Shown here: positions 1 through 10,195 of the stretch, one piece after another
Layout: each line of letters opens with the position of its first letter
Position numbering within the stretch: position 1 is the first letter of the stretch
Origin: Orientallactaga sibirica
Lineage: Eukaryota; Chordata; Mammalia; Rodentia; Dipodidae
Assembly (NCBI GenBank): GCA_036365145.1
Contig: JAEOAD010000055.1
Coordinates: 4,363,501-4,427,500, forward strand
Length of the DNA: 64,000 nt
Reading direction: 5' to 3'
Translations under genes and position numbers: made by a program
Notes under the pieces: generated by a model
The model's database searches: none
What the model was told of the DNA's origin: nothing
What the model saw: only the letters and a program-made list of their open reading frames with translations

Positions 1-74
1 GAGTCTAGCCAGTGTGGGTACATGTGCCATTAGATGTGACAACTTAACATATAGTGTCTGGCATATGTGACAGC

Positions 75-165
75 TTCTATTACAGTTGTATAGAGGGAAA
101 CTAAGGTCTGAGAGGGGAAATGGCTTGCATCCTAACATGTGTCCATGCAGAAAGCCCTTCCTGGA
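75..165 (-). mobile_element. MIR fragment
   Basis: The text reads like the reverse complement of the MIR core (a run resembling 'gaggaaactgaggc' followed by a decayed 'acttgcccaaggtcac' region). It is strongly diverged, so only the family is suggested. Confidence 0.4.
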
Positions 166-304
166 CCCTGTGTCTCCTCTAGTCAACAGACCTGCTGGAG
201 GCAGCAGATGAGAACAGAGGACATGGAACTGAGCAGGCCTGGAACTAATCCTGCCCTGCTTTCTGCTCCTTTCACCAAGAGCAAGGGCCCTGGAGGTGGT
301 ACCA

Positions 305-402
305 CGTGGGCTCGGGGCTCAGGTGCCTTACCTCTCTGAGCCTGTTTCTTCATCTGTACAATATGGTAACAGGCCAGCTACCTGTTCAGGGTTAAATAAA
401 GG
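305..402 (+). mobile_element. MIR fragment
   Basis: Contains the MIR core in forward orientation: 'cctctctgagcctgtttcttcatctgta' type text followed by a 'gggttaaat' segment. The ID-type SINE begins directly downstream. Confidence 0.55.
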
Positions 403-407
403 ACCGA

Positions 408-630
408 AGAGCTGGAGAGATGGCTTAGCAGTTAAGGCATTTGCCTGCAAAGCCAAAGGATCTTGGTTCAATTATCCAGGACCCATGTAAGCCAGATGCA
501 CAAGGGGGCACATGTGTCTGGAGTTCATTTGCAGTGGCTGGAGGCCCTGATGTACCCATTCTCACTCTCTCAAATTAATTAATTACTTAATTAATGAAAA
601 AATATTTTTAAAAAATATTTTTTAAAAAAG
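408..630 (+). mobile_element. ID-type SINE, S form
   Basis: Starts with the ID head 'gctggagagatggcttagc' and passes through 'gccagatgcacaaggggg' and 'ggagttcatttgcagtggctgg'. It ends in a CT stretch and an AATTAATT/A-rich tail. It lies about 0.9 kb upstream of the TSKU coding exon. Confidence 0.85.
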
Positions 631-859
631 GCCCAGAAAGGTATGTCGGTTGAGAGTAGGCAAAGGGCAAGTAGGTAAGGACTTGGGTGGGTGCCCCCCC
701 AAGCCTATTTTGGAGCTTAGGCACAGGGTTCCCAGTTGGGAGGGAGGATGAGGCCTCCAGAGGTCAAGTCAAGGTGGGATGGACACAGTCACTGCAGGAG
801 AAGTGGGCTTAGCCCCTGCCAGGCTGCATCAGGGGACCCTGCTTCCTATGTCTGCCTAG

Positions 860-1030
860 AACACAGTGCTTAGCTCGGGCTGTGGGTAAGTCACTAAACC
901 TCCTGAACCGCCGTTCCTTCATGGCAAAATGAAGACAAGAATCTGCCTTGCAGGAAGGTGTGAAGGTTAAAGGAGACTAGGTGTCCTGAGGCACCCAGCC
1001 CATGGCACCTGCTCAGCAGAGGTCAGTAGA
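860..1030 (+). mobile_element. MIR
   Basis: Successive matches to MIR in order: 'gtgggtaagtcactaaacctcc', 'ccttcatggcaaaatga', 'ggttaaaggaga' and the 3' end 'ggcacctgctcagcagag'. Lies in the TSKU upstream intron or flank. Confidence 0.55.
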
Positions 1031-1226
1031 GCCTAGGGCCCTGACCTTTGCACTGTGATCCCTCCCTGGCAGGGTCTAAGTCTTGGACAGGTCCCCCAAG
1101 CAAGAGAACATCTGGTCTAGTGGGTTTCAAAGTAGGATCCTTAACACATAGGGCAGGTCCAGCGCCTCTTCAACCTGAGCTCATCCAAGAAAGCCTTCTG
1201 CTACTTGCACTTGAAAAGACCAGAGA

Positions 1227-1378
1227 CAGCAGGGCATGGTGACACACGCCTTTAATCCCCCTGCACTTGGGAGGCAGAGGTAGGAGAGGTGTGAGTTCGA
1301 GGTCACCCTGAGACTACATTCTAGGTCAGCCTCGGCCAGAGTGAGACCCTACCTCAAAACAACCAAAAAAAAAAAAAA
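1227..1378 (+). mobile_element. B1 SINE upstream of the TSKU exon
   Basis: Reads 'gcagggcatggtgacacacgcc', then 'gagttcgaggtcaccctgagac', then 'gtgagaccctacctc' and an A tail. The flanking direct repeat 'agaccagaga' (1217-1226 and 1379-1388) is the target duplication. It sits about 160 bp before the splice acceptor. Confidence 0.9.
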
Positions 1379-1518
1379 GACCAGAGAGGAACAGGGAGTG
1401 GACATTAAGAGTATTCCAGGAGGACAGGATCTGTGACAACTCGTAGCTGTCACCGGACACATGAGCTCATGTCTTCGGGAGTGGGATAAGAGTGTGTAGT
1501 CTGTCCACCACTCACCTG

Positions 1519-1537
1519 TAGCTCTCTCTCCAACCAG
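1519..1537 (+). other. TSKU: Splice acceptor of the TSKU coding exon
   Basis: A pyrimidine-rich tract ending in 'caaccag' comes 7 bases before the initiator ATG. TSKU orthologues have non-coding leader exon(s) spliced to a single coding exon, so the exon should start at 1538. The leader exon and promoter are not recognisable in this window. Confidence 0.75.
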
Positions 1538-1544
1538 CCCCACC

Positions 1545-2612
1545 ATGCCGTGGTCCCTGCTGCTGCTGCTGCTGCTGGCTGTGGGTGGAGCTCAGACAAC
1601 CCGGCCATGCTTCCCTGGGTGCCAGTGCGAGGTGGAGACCTTTGGCCTCTTCGACAGCTTCAGCCTGACCCGGGTGGACTGCAGTGGCCTGGGCCCCCAC
1701 ATTGTACCCGTGCCCATCCCCCTGGACACCACTCACTTGGATCTGTCCTCCAACCGACTGGAAACAGTGAATGAATCAGTATTAGCAGGACCAGGCTATA
1801 CCACGCTGGCTGGCCTAGATCTTAGCCACAACCTGCTCACCAGCATCTCACCCACCGCCTTTTCCCGCCTGCGCTACCTGGAGTCCCTCGACCTCAGCCA
1901 CAATGGTCTGGCGGCCCTGCCAGCCGAGACCTTTACCAGTTGCCCCTTGAGCGACGTGAACCTCAGCTACAACCGGCTCCAAGAGGTCTCAATATCTGCC
2001 TTTACCACTCACAGCCAGGGCCGGCCACTGCATGTGGACCTCTCCCACAACCTCATTCACCGCTTGGTCCCGCGTCCCTTGAGGGCCAGTCTGCCCTTAC
2101 CCACCATTCAGAGCCTGAACCTGGCCTGGAACCGACTCCGTACCGTGCCCAATCTCCGAGATCTGCCCCTGCGCTATCTGAGCCTGGACGGCAACCCTCT
2201 GGCAGCCATTGGTCCAGGTGCCTTCACGGGGCTGACAGGCCTCACCCACTTGTCATTGGCCAGCCTACAGGGTGTCCCCCAGCTGGTGCCTCATGGCTTC
2301 CGTGAACTTTCAGGCCTGCAGGTCCTGGACCTGTCGGGCAACCCGAAGCTCAAATGGGCAGGAGCAGAGACCTTCTCAGGCCTGGGCTCTCTGCAGGAGC
2401 TGGACTTATCAGGAACCAGCCTGATGCCTCTGCCTGATACACTGCTTCATCACCTCCCAGCCCTGCAGAGCGTCAGTGTGGGTCAAGACGTGCAGTGCAG
2501 GCGTCTGGTGCGGGAGGGCACCTATCCCCGGCAGCCTGGCTCCCGTCCCAAGGTGGCCTTGCACTGTGGAGACATCCATGAATCTACCGCCAGACGGCCA
2601 GACATCTTGTGA
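1545..2612 (+). CDS. TSKU: Tsukushi, small leucine-rich proteoglycan
   Basis: Complete 355-residue reading frame encoding tsukushi. This secreted class IV small leucine-rich proteoglycan is known to bind and modulate BMP/TGF-beta, FGF, Wnt and Notch signalling and to act as a liver-secreted factor. What is seen: a signal peptide with seven consecutive leucines (residues 5-11), cleaved probably near residue 16. An N-terminal cysteine cap has the pattern C22-x3-C26-x-C28-x17-C46. About eleven LxxLxLxxNxL repeats follow from roughly 60 to 310. A C-terminal cysteine pair lies at 318 and 341. N-glycosylation sequons are at Asn76 and Asn139. Length is close to the roughly 353 residues usual for mammals. 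The start has a Kozak A at -3 and directly follows the acceptor. There is no intron in the coding sequence and no frame damage. The longest antisense and alternate frames across it are short and unlike any protein. Confidence 0.97.
   Translation: MPWSLLLLLLLAVGGAQTTRPCFPGCQCEVETFGLFDSFSLTRVDCSGLGPHIVPVPIPLDTTHLDLSSNRLETVNESVLAGPGYTTLAGLDLSHNLLTSISPTAFSRLRYLESLDLSHNGLAALPAETFTSCPLSDVNLSYNRLQEVSISAFTTHSQGRPLHVDLSHNLIHRLVPRPLRASLPLPTIQSLNLAWNRLRTVPNLRDLPLRYLSLDGNPLAAIGPGAFTGLTGLTHLSLASLQGVPQLVPHGFRELSGLQVLDLSGNPKLKWAGAETFSGLGSLQELDLSGTSLMPLPDTLLHHLPALQSVSVGQDVQCRRLVREGTYPRQPGSRPKVALHCGDIHESTARRPDIL
1557..1577 (+). repeat. (CTG)7 in the TSKU signal peptide
   Basis: Seven perfect CTG codons encode Leu5-Leu11, the hydrophobic core of the signal sequence. 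A pure trinucleotide run could vary in copy number, which may explain small length differences between orthologues. Confidence 0.9.
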
Positions 2613-3129
2613 CGAATGGTGTGGCCTGGGGCCACGTGACAGACTGCTGCCCTGGGGTTGCTCAGGGCCCAAGTAACTTATATTTTAATGTACCAGTGGG
2701 CGTCTACAAGCCTATGTGGCTGCATCATTGCGGAGCTATGGGCTTATGAGAGCTTTGGCATCTGGGGCCAATCCCTAAGAACAAAGTCTGCCCCTCTGTC
2801 TCTGTGGCTCACCTCCCTGAACCGTAAGTGGAGGGACTTTATTGCCAAACCAGACTCTGGTCCCTTCCTGTGCCCTGCCCTATTTGTCCCGAAGTGCCTT
2901 CCCTCTTGCCTTGGCTGAGCTAACCCACGATGGTTGGAGGGTGGGTGGGAGCCGTCGCTGCACTGCTGGCTCAGGTCCACTGGGCTGAGTGTTCCCTTGG
3001 GCCCAAGGTCTAGTCACTCTAGTAGTTTCTTTTATGATACAACCCTTCGCTGTGGGCCTACGGGGCCCAATACATTTCTCATGGAATCCTGGGTGTAACC
3101 TTAATTATAGAAGAGACTGCAGAGAAAAA

Positions 3130-3240
3130 AAAATCAACCCACCCTTCTCATGAGAAAGGTGGAGACACAGGGTCTAAGAGTGGTGGACCTGCTTATCTGA
3201 AATCCCACAAGCAGGGCAGGTCTGGAGCCCACCCTGCTAA
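3130..3240 (-). mobile_element. MIR fragment in the TSKU 3' UTR
   Basis: Decayed reverse-complement MIR core: 'ttctcatgagaaaggtggagac' then 'tctgaaatcccacaagcagggc'. Ancient and compatible with exaptation into the UTR. The call rests on resemblance only. Confidence 0.4.
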
Positions 3241-4030
3241 GGGTCAGGGGCTTTGCACTTTCTGGTCTTCTCTGTCATCTCTCCTGCTCTCCTTTGGTGC
3301 CCTCTTGCCGTTGTCTGTGCCCTTTCCCCATAATCCCTAGCAGTGGTAGCCAGACAGGTCAGGGTCACAGAGGACCTCGTGGCACGGGCAAAAAGCATTT
3401 CACTTTTCAGAGCCTCAGGAAGCTTGGGTATACCAGCCCCAAGCCTGTTAACTTTCTTACTCTGGGGTGGGGTTCCCCCAGCATCAAGACTGGAATGTGC
3501 TCATTTTTTTTAACCCCCCCCCCATAGATACTGCCTCTAGATGCTTCTCCAAGAAGTCAGTGCAGTTATGGCCGTGTGGCTGTCAGCGCCAATGGACTGT
3601 GGATTCAGTCTCCCCATAGGCCAGAGACCAAGAGATCTGTCACGCCCTCCCAGGAGTGCTGCCAAAAGAGACAGGGTCATGTCATACTCCAGCCCCAGGG
3701 GCAGCATCTCAGCCTCCCGTCCCTGTGGGGTGATCTTTCCTTTGTCCTCATTTCATAAGAGTTGTTGCATTTTTTTTTTTTAATGAACCATCACTTTCAA
3801 CTACCTCTGCTGGCAGGGGATGGAAGTGTGTCATTTATAAAAGAAGAGAAGCGTATTTGTTCACTTTTGTAATATGTATCCTGAGATTGTTTGGGGGAAG
3901 TTGTGCAGAAGCCAACTATCAGTGGCTTATGTGGGCATTGGGGCTGGTACCAGAGGTGCCCACAGGGCAGTGAGAGCTCTGTGTTAACTCACTCACCAGC
4001 CCAACCCAGCCCCCGATTGATTCTTGGTTT

Positions 4031-4036
4031 AATAAA
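4031..4036 (+). terminator. TSKU: Polyadenylation signal AATAAA
   Basis: Canonical hexamer with a GT-rich downstream element ('ttgttggggtggggtgag', from 4082) at the expected distance beyond a cleavage site near 4050-4060. Best candidate for the TSKU mRNA end. Confidence 0.7.
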
Positions 4037-4055
4037 CACTATTAAGAGTTATCTT

Positions 4056-5108
4056 TCCATCGTTGAAGCCTTCACTGACAATTGTTGGGGTGGGGTGAGG
4101 GGACACAGGATGAATTAGGCCCTACTTTGGGCAGCTTACTCTCCCTAATAGGCCCAGTAGTGTCCTGAGATTGGAGACGTGAAGTGACATCAAAGAAGTC
4201 ACTTAGGAACACTGGCCCTCGTTCTGAAGCTGTCACTCTATCCACGTTCCTCACCCCAGGTCCCTTCCACCCACCCTCCGCCTGGCCACCACGGTGGGCT
4301 TGTCAGGCCCTTGCGTGCCTCTGCCTCAGCTCAGGCCATTGCTGTGAAGCCCCTTGTCCTTGTCCCTCAAACCCTTTTCACCTAAGAGACTTGGTTCCCA
4401 ACACACCTTAGAAGTTCCCCCAAAGTCTCTATCCCCCCCAACTCCCTTCTGTCAAAAAAAAAAAAAAAAAAAAAAACAGCAGTACTTTGGTCATCCTTGG
4501 CATTTCAGTTGTAGAACCCCATAATTTCTGTCCACACACTTCTGATAACAGCTCACTATCGTAAGTGTCCGGTGCTAGCAAAAGAGTCATCCTTCTCACT
4601 GGCCAGTCTCTAGAAGTACCCATCTCCATTGTCACCACCACCACCAAGTTGTCGCTGACAGCTGCCCTGGACCTGAGCTGATGGACAGCTGGAACTCCAT
4701 GAGGTTAGGAATAGCTGACAACCCTGTGGAGGAGCCACGTGGCTCAAGACAAATGGACCAGAACAAGGAGAGCGGCACTTGGGAGAGGTCACAGGTGAGG
4801 GGTCAATGGCAGAGTCCAGAACTTGGGTCGTCATTGCCAGTCAGGTTGCCCCAGTGAGACTTCCTGAGTCCAGGCTGCCACCTACCTGTCAGCGAGTGGA
4901 TTAACTGAGGCATGAAGAGAGCCACAGTCCTGTGTGTTCCTGCATGCAGGGACAGCCCCTGCTGATCCCCTCGGGCCCTTAGCAGAGACTTCAGAAACGG
5001 ACGAGGAGAGTTTGTGGAAGGAGACTCAAGTGTCTTTGCACCCAGGAGTCTTAAAGGACAAAGAGTGAAAGGCAAAGGGTGAAGACAGGCTTCGGCTTCC
5101 TGTCTGCA
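4056..5108. other. Unique intergenic sequence
   Basis: No gene seen. The only low-complexity feature is a run of 23 A at 4454-4476. The reading frames crossing it contain no recognisable domain. Confidence 0.6.
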
Positions 5109-5220
5109 AACTGGGATGAGGGCACGGTGGTACAAACCAGGAATACCAACACTCCTGATGTTGTAGGACTGTGAGCTTGATGCCAGCCTGGGCCACATGA
5201 GACCCTGTCTCAAAAGACAA
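5109..5220 (+). mobile_element. Old B1-like SINE
   Basis: Degenerate 7SL-derived text: 'gggcacggtggtacaaacc', 'gatgccagcctgggccacatg' and 'agaccctgtctcaaaag'. It is more diverged than the neighbouring B1, so it is probably an older copy. Confidence 0.6.
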
Positions 5221-5228
5221 TAGCAGCT

Positions 5229-5415
5229 GGGCTGGAAAGGTGGCTTCATGGTGGAGGCACTTGCTTGCCAAGCCTAAGGACCCAGGTTGAATTCCCCAGG
5301 ACCCACATAATCCAGATGCACAAGGAGGTGCATGCATTTGGAGCTCATTTGCAGTGGCTTAAGACCCTGGTGTGCTCATTCTCTCTTTCTCAAATAAATA
5401 AAATATTTTTAAAAG
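5229..5415 (+). mobile_element. ID-type SINE, S form
   Basis: Head 'gggctggaaaggtggcttca', body 'ccagatgcacaaggaggtgc', tail 'caaataaataaaatattttt'. Immediately followed by a B1 in the same orientation. Confidence 0.85.
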
Positions 5416-5418
5416 AAC

Positions 5419-5570
5419 AGCAGGGCATGGTGGCGCACGCTTTTAATCCCAGCACTCTGGAGGCAGAGGTAGGAGGATCATCATGAGTTCAAGGCCACCC
5501 TGAGACTATATAGCGAATTCCAGGTCAGCCTGGACTACAACGAGACCCTACCTCCAAAAAAAAAAAAAAA
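5419..5570 (+). mobile_element. B1 SINE
   Basis: Complete from 'agcagggcatggtggcgcac' to 'gagaccctacctcc' plus (A)14. A (TA)8 microsatellite (5571-5586) has grown at the end of the tail. Confidence 0.9.
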
Positions 5571-5586
5571 TATATATATATATATG

Positions 5587-6590
5587 GCAACAATAAAAAA
5601 ATCAAAAACAAAACAAAAAGTGGGGCTAGCATTCCCACGCAAGGGTGAGCACAGGCATGGTCACATACAGGCCTCTATTTCCGGATGGGGAATGCTTGCA
5701 CCCAGGCCTGGCTTCTGGTCTGCTTTTACACTTTGAAACCCTGTGTCCTTAAGGAGGCACCCGGCCTGCAGCACCATCTTGCGGCCATGCGTAACTAGAC
5801 ACTCAATTCTCAGCCAAGTCCAGGAGCTTCGGGAAGGCCAGAAACAGTGCCCTGCTCTGTCGGCCAGGCCATTCAGAGCTTCCCGCCAGCCAGAAAAAAT
5901 GCTCATTTAGATCTTCTCCCTCCAGAAATCCTGGCACTTAGGATCACACAAAATCACAGACTCATGCAGAGATTCCCTCTTGCGTTCATAGGAGCAGGTT
6001 AAAATCCTGGGTTCATTACTAATTGTGTAACTTTGGCTAAGTCATATCACTTCCCTGAGCCTGGAAAACAGGGGTGAAGAATGTAGTGATCTGCAAGAAG
6101 AGTAGCGTTTGTACAGAATGTACAAACGTGTGCCTGCTGCAAAGATGCACCTGGGACTGTCCTTTCTCCACCTCACAGCTATACCAAGCACTTTCATCGC
6201 CATACAGATGAGGACTAAGTCATCTTGCTGTCCTTACCGCATGGGCAGAACTGTCACACATACAGAGACTCAGGGATGGGAGGGTTGCTCTGAGACACCC
6301 CAAACCACTGAGATCCCAGCTGTTTTCTGTAGAAAACGGGGTTAGTTAGACAGTTCTAAGTATCTCCCATGAGACCTCCGAATAGTGATCCCCAGAGCAA
6401 CAAAAAAGCCCATTAAAGTGACAACCCTTCCTCTCCTGGCTCCTTTTCACAGACGGGGAGAGAGGCCCACAGAGGAGCAGCCCCAGGTCCCACGGCAGGT
6501 AGCCAGGACTCTGTGCTGCAGAACTGGCTGTGTCATCTGTGAGATGAACATGTGGGTCCCTTGTTCAAAAACGATAGAGTATTAAGATGA
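5587..6590. other. Unique sequence with two MIR relics
   Basis: No gene. A forward MIR core at about 5995-6070 ('aactttggctaagtcatatcac') and a reverse one at about 6420-6540 ('cacagacggggagagaggccc') are discernible. A small perfect hairpin lies at 6107-6127. Confidence 0.5.
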
Positions 6591-6740
6591 GCTAGAGAGA
6601 TGGCTCAGTGGTTAAAGGTGCTTGCTTGCAAAGCTTGACAGCCTGGGTTCGAGTCCCCCATACCCATGAAAAGCCAGACGAGAATGCTTCACATGTGTCT
6701 GGAGTTCATTTGCAGTGGCAGGAGGCCCTGGCATGCCCAC

Positions 6741-6785
<45 letters not shown>

Positions 6786-6796
6786 AAAGAAAAATA
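6591..6796 (+). mobile_element. ID-type SINE with expanded CT tract
   Basis: Head 'gagctagagagatggctcag', body 'ggagttcatttgcagtggca'. The CT segment of the body is expanded to a (TC)n of about 42 bp at 6744-6785. Confidence 0.85.
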
Positions 6797-7940
6797 TCAA
6801 GATGGCAAGAAAAGAGTTTGAAAGCAAGCATGTGGTCTTTCTAAATTCCCGTTGGCCATGAAGTCACCCTGCTGGGGATTTGCCACCCCATTAGAAGAGA
6901 AGGAAGAGGAGATGGCCAATGCTGTGTGGGATGGGAGAAGAGTCTAGCTCAGGGAGCCCACCGGAATCTTCCAGACACAGGAATTCCCTTCCCAGTGTTA
7001 TCATAACCCCCTCCCTCTGCTTTCTCCAGCTTGTCGTGGCCAAAAAGTGTCACTAAACCAGCTCACAGGGACATTTCTTTGGACAAAACTACCAGGGATG
7101 AAGGATGTGGGAATCAGAGCCCTACCCTCTGCTCACTTCCCGTGAGACGCTTTCTGCCAGGAGTGATGACAGCAGGGTCATTATGGGCTAATGTGGCCTT
7201 GCCCATCAGTGTTTAGTGTTCCTGGACATTGGCTAATGCTCACCAGGGAGCAAGTGTTTATCCTGTCAATGACAACTTCCACCCAATGGCCAAGATCCAC
7301 AAAGGAAAGATACCCAGCGGTGGCAATGGCCACTGTACATGGTGCCCAGTGTCCAAAGTAGCCATTGTCATTAAGTTACTCTCTACAGTGTGGACCTAAG
7401 ATCAGGCCACAGCTCAAGTTTCAGCGACAGAAAATGTCAGCCCAGCCAATTCATGTGCCATGTTGATTTTTCTCTCTTTTGTTTATTATTCTTTCTTTTT
7501 TTTAATACTAGAGGTTGTATTTGTGGGGATTATTGTGTTTGCTGAGCTTAGAGGGACATTCCTCCTGTGTTGATTCTCTAACTCCCAAAGCTGTTCATCA
7601 TTTTATGTTGAATACTCCTTAATTAAAATGTTCCGAACTGAGAAGACAACCACACATGTACGCTTCTTGGTACGTATATGCATATCTATGATGTAACATG
7701 TATATAATTGTGTACATGAGAAGGATCAAGCTAAGAACAATTTTCTAACTAGGCAATTCTCAGAAGGAGCAACTTGTCCAAGTTAACAGTGATGGGTAGG
7801 GTCAACTCCTGCTGAAGCGAAGTCCTACTTTGGGGGTGAAAAGCCAGGTGGTGACAGTGACTCAGGGCTCCTCCCAGCTTCCAGGCCTCACAGGGAGGTC
7901 ACCTGGTATGATGACTCCCTCCCAGGTAAGGTCAATGTTG

Positions 7941-7975
<35 letters not shown>

Positions 7976-8749
7976 GGCCTGGTGCCTAGAGAATAATTAA
8001 GTGCCACATCTGTGAAATATCATCTATCTTCATTTTGAAATTTTGGGGGGGGACAAATGTTGTGCCTCAGAATTGTCTTGGTAGTTTCTGTCAGCTCCCT
8101 GGGGTCAGAGAGTCTAGAAAGCCTAGGAAGCTGTCTGGAAAGGCATGATGTCCTCTGTCTCAGAATGGTTCCAAACCACTCAGCCTCGCTGCTTCCTTCT
8201 GGATCACCCTCAGAAATGTCCTCAGACCCCTGTCCCGAGGTCTATTTGACACTGTGCCCCTAGACCAGGCTGGGGTGGGTGGGTGGGAGGAGTGCAGACT
8301 CAGAATGGTTTTCCTGCCAACAGAGAGGTGAGGAAACCTTTCCCCTCTCTCCACAGCCTCACCCTCTTCCCGAATGAAACTCCACCATTGCTCTTTGGCA
8401 TAAGTGACGTGAGTTCTCTGACATCCCTCCTTGGTGGGCAACAGTTCAGGATGCTGAGAATGTGACCAGGGGACGGAGGTGAGTGTAGGATAGGAACTAC
8501 TTCACGGGGCCCAAGGGGGACCTGCCACACTGTCAAAGTGCATCACCCACTAGAGACAAAGTAGTGAGGCTCACGAAGAAGGTGGTGGAAGGACATGCTG
8601 CCTTTCTGCCGTCTAGGGGATACCTTCCTCAACGAGTCATTCCAGGCAACTCCAGTGCCTAGAGGTAAGTTTGAACTTCACACTCACCTCAAATCTGGAC
8701 TGGGCCTGCGACTTTGATGGGGCATTGTACTTTAGCTGCAGGTTTTTGT
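6797..8749. other. Unique sequence, about 2 kb
   Basis: No coding signal. Contains a MIR-like reverse core at about 7740-7830 ('agcaacttgtccaagttaac') and a run of 31 A at 7943-7973 that is not attached to a recognisable SINE. Confidence 0.5.
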
Positions 8750-8955
8750 GATTTTAAATATTTTTGTTTATTTATTTGAGAATGAGAGAAAGAAGCAGAT
8801 AGAAAGAGAGAGAGACAGAATGAGCAAGCCAGGGCCTCTAGCCACTGCAAACAAACTCCAGATGCATGTGCCACCTAGTGCTTCTGGCTTTATGTGGGTA
8901 CTGGGGAAGTGAACCTCCATCCTTTGGCTGTGCCTACAAGCACCTTAAAAACTTT
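8750..8955 (-). mobile_element. ID-type SINE, damaged 5' end
   Basis: Reverse orientation from the T-rich tail to 'ctttggctgtgcctacaagcacctta'. The expected terminal 'agccatctctccagccc' is missing, so the ID head is lost or replaced. Confidence 0.75.
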
Positions 8956-8959
8956 TTAA

Positions 8960-9197
8960 GGGCTGGAGATATGGCTTAGTGGTTAAGGCATCTGCCTGTG
9001 CAGCCTAAGAATGCCATTTGATTCTCCAGGTCCCACGTTTAGCCAGACACAAAAGTGACACATGTGCACAATGTCACACATGCACACAAGGGGGCACAAA
9101 TGTCTGGAGTTAGTTCACAGCAGCTGAGAGGCCTCTGGCTCACTCTTTCTCTATCTCCCTTTCTCTCTGTCTCTCTCAAATTAAAAAAAAAAAATTA
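8960..9197 (+). mobile_element. ID-type SINE, La form
   Basis: Starts 'gggctggagatatggcttag' and carries the extra La segment ('gtgacacatgtgcacaatg...cacacaagggggcac'). Lies head-to-head with the preceding minus-strand copy. Confidence 0.85.
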
Positions 9198-9206
9198 AGT
9201 GCATCA

Positions 9207-9258
9207 TCCTGAGCTAGGCATGATGGCGCATGCCTGTACACACAGCATTGAAGAGACA
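9207..9258 (+). repeat. Left arm of a long inverted repeat (B1-like)
   Basis: Its first 41 bases are the exact reverse complement of 9551-9591, and similarity continues imperfectly for about 10 more bases. The text resembles the first quarter of a B1 ('gagctaggcatgatggcgca'). Confidence 0.85.
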
Positions 9259-9285
9259 TCTCTCAGCCCCCTAGTTTCAGTTTTT

Positions 9286-9468
9286 TAAAATATTTTTATT
9301 CATTTAATTGCAAGCAGAGAGAGAGAATAGGCATGCCAGGGCCATTGCAAACAAATTCCAGACACATGCACCACTGTGCATCTGGCTTTACTTGGTACTA
9401 GGGAATCGAACCCAGGCCATCAGGCTTTGCAAGCAAGCTCCTTTAACCACTGAGCCAGCTTCCAGCTC
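9286..9468 (-). mobile_element. ID-type SINE inside the inverted-repeat loop
   Basis: Reverse orientation, ending 'ccactgagccagcttccagctc'. Flanked by the direct repeat 'tttcagttttt' (from 9275 and from 9471), showing insertion into the spacer of the older inverted structure. Confidence 0.85.
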
Positions 9469-9474
9469 TATTTC

Positions 9475-9591
9475 AGTTTTTGAGGCAGGATCTCACCTTG
9501 TAATCCAGGCTGGCCCAGAACTTGCCATCCTCCTGCCCCTGTCTCCTCAGTGCTGTGTGTACAGGCATGCGCCATCATGCCTAGCTCAGGA
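9475..9591 (-). mobile_element. Old B1-like SINE, right arm of the inverted repeat
   Basis: Reads 'ttgaggcaggatctcacc', 'ccaggctggcccagaacttg' and 'tacaggcatgcgccatcatg'. Its promoter-proximal 41 bases are mirrored perfectly at 9207-9247. Confidence 0.75.
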
Positions 9592-9599
9592 CAATGGAC

Positions 9600-9775
9600 T
9601 TTTGTTTTGGCTAGCAAGCCCTGCCAGCCTGGGGTTCAATTCCCCAGCCACCTACATAAAGCAGGATCCAAAGAGTGATGCAAGAGTCTGGCATTCTGTC
9701 TGGCATTCTGTTTGCAAGAAAACCTGGCGTGTCATACATACAAAAACACATGCAAATAAATAACTAATTTTTTAA
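9600..9775 (+). mobile_element. Degenerate ID-type SINE
   Basis: Retains 'ggggttcaattccccagccacc', 'aaagagtgatgcaagagtctgg' and an A/AAATAA tail. A 13-bp unit 'gtctggcattct' is tandemly doubled inside. Confidence 0.6.
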
Positions 9776-10195
9776 AGATGCCAGATGAAAAAGCCATGTT
9801 CCCCCCTGACTGCAAGAGCCACGTCTACTCGGTGCTAGTGTTGTAAATATCCCAGGGACCCTCAGTCTTGGAGCTCTGCTCTCTATAGGCTAGGCCCCTC
9901 CCTACCCTCAGCCCCAGAGTGACCTATCACACCACTCCTGCACTTTCTCTGAGCCCACCGTCCTGTTCGGGTGTCTTCTCCTTTTCCCAGGAGCTTGCTC
10001 ATACCCAGGGGCTCTGCGAGGCACCCTGAGGCTGCAGGGCCAAGGCAGGTAGGAGGCTCTGGGCTGAGGGGTGGAGACGGAAGCCATCTGGAGCCTAGCA
10101 GTACTCTGCGGGGGGCGGGGGGACCCAAGCAAAGGCGGGGCTTCTTGGAACTTTTCACAGACTACAGGCAAAGTCATACTTAGAGCAAACTTTAA
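9776..10195. other. Unique sequence with a small GC-rich patch
   Basis: No gene. A G-rich run at about 10108-10140 ('gggggcggggggac') is the most GC-rich non-coding patch here, but it is too small for a CpG island. Confidence 0.5.

Larger units (their letters stand above)
2613..4055 (+). other. TSKU: Probable TSKU 3' untranslated region
   Basis: Follows the TGA stop with no further reading frame of interest. It lacks young SINEs and ends shortly after an AATAAA at 4031 that is followed by a GT-rich stretch around 4082-4101. The 3' boundary is inferred from these signals only. Confidence 0.65.

Noticed and set aside
1940..2305. 121-codon frame overlapping TSKU in another phase
   Set aside because: Shadow of the real gene, lacking any independent signal.
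4803..5249. 148-codon minus-strand frame
   Set aside because: Runs through an old B1 and an ID-type SINE. The apparent peptide is SINE translation.
9308..9763. 151-codon frame
   Set aside because: Entirely SINE-derived (ID-type, B1-like, ID-type).
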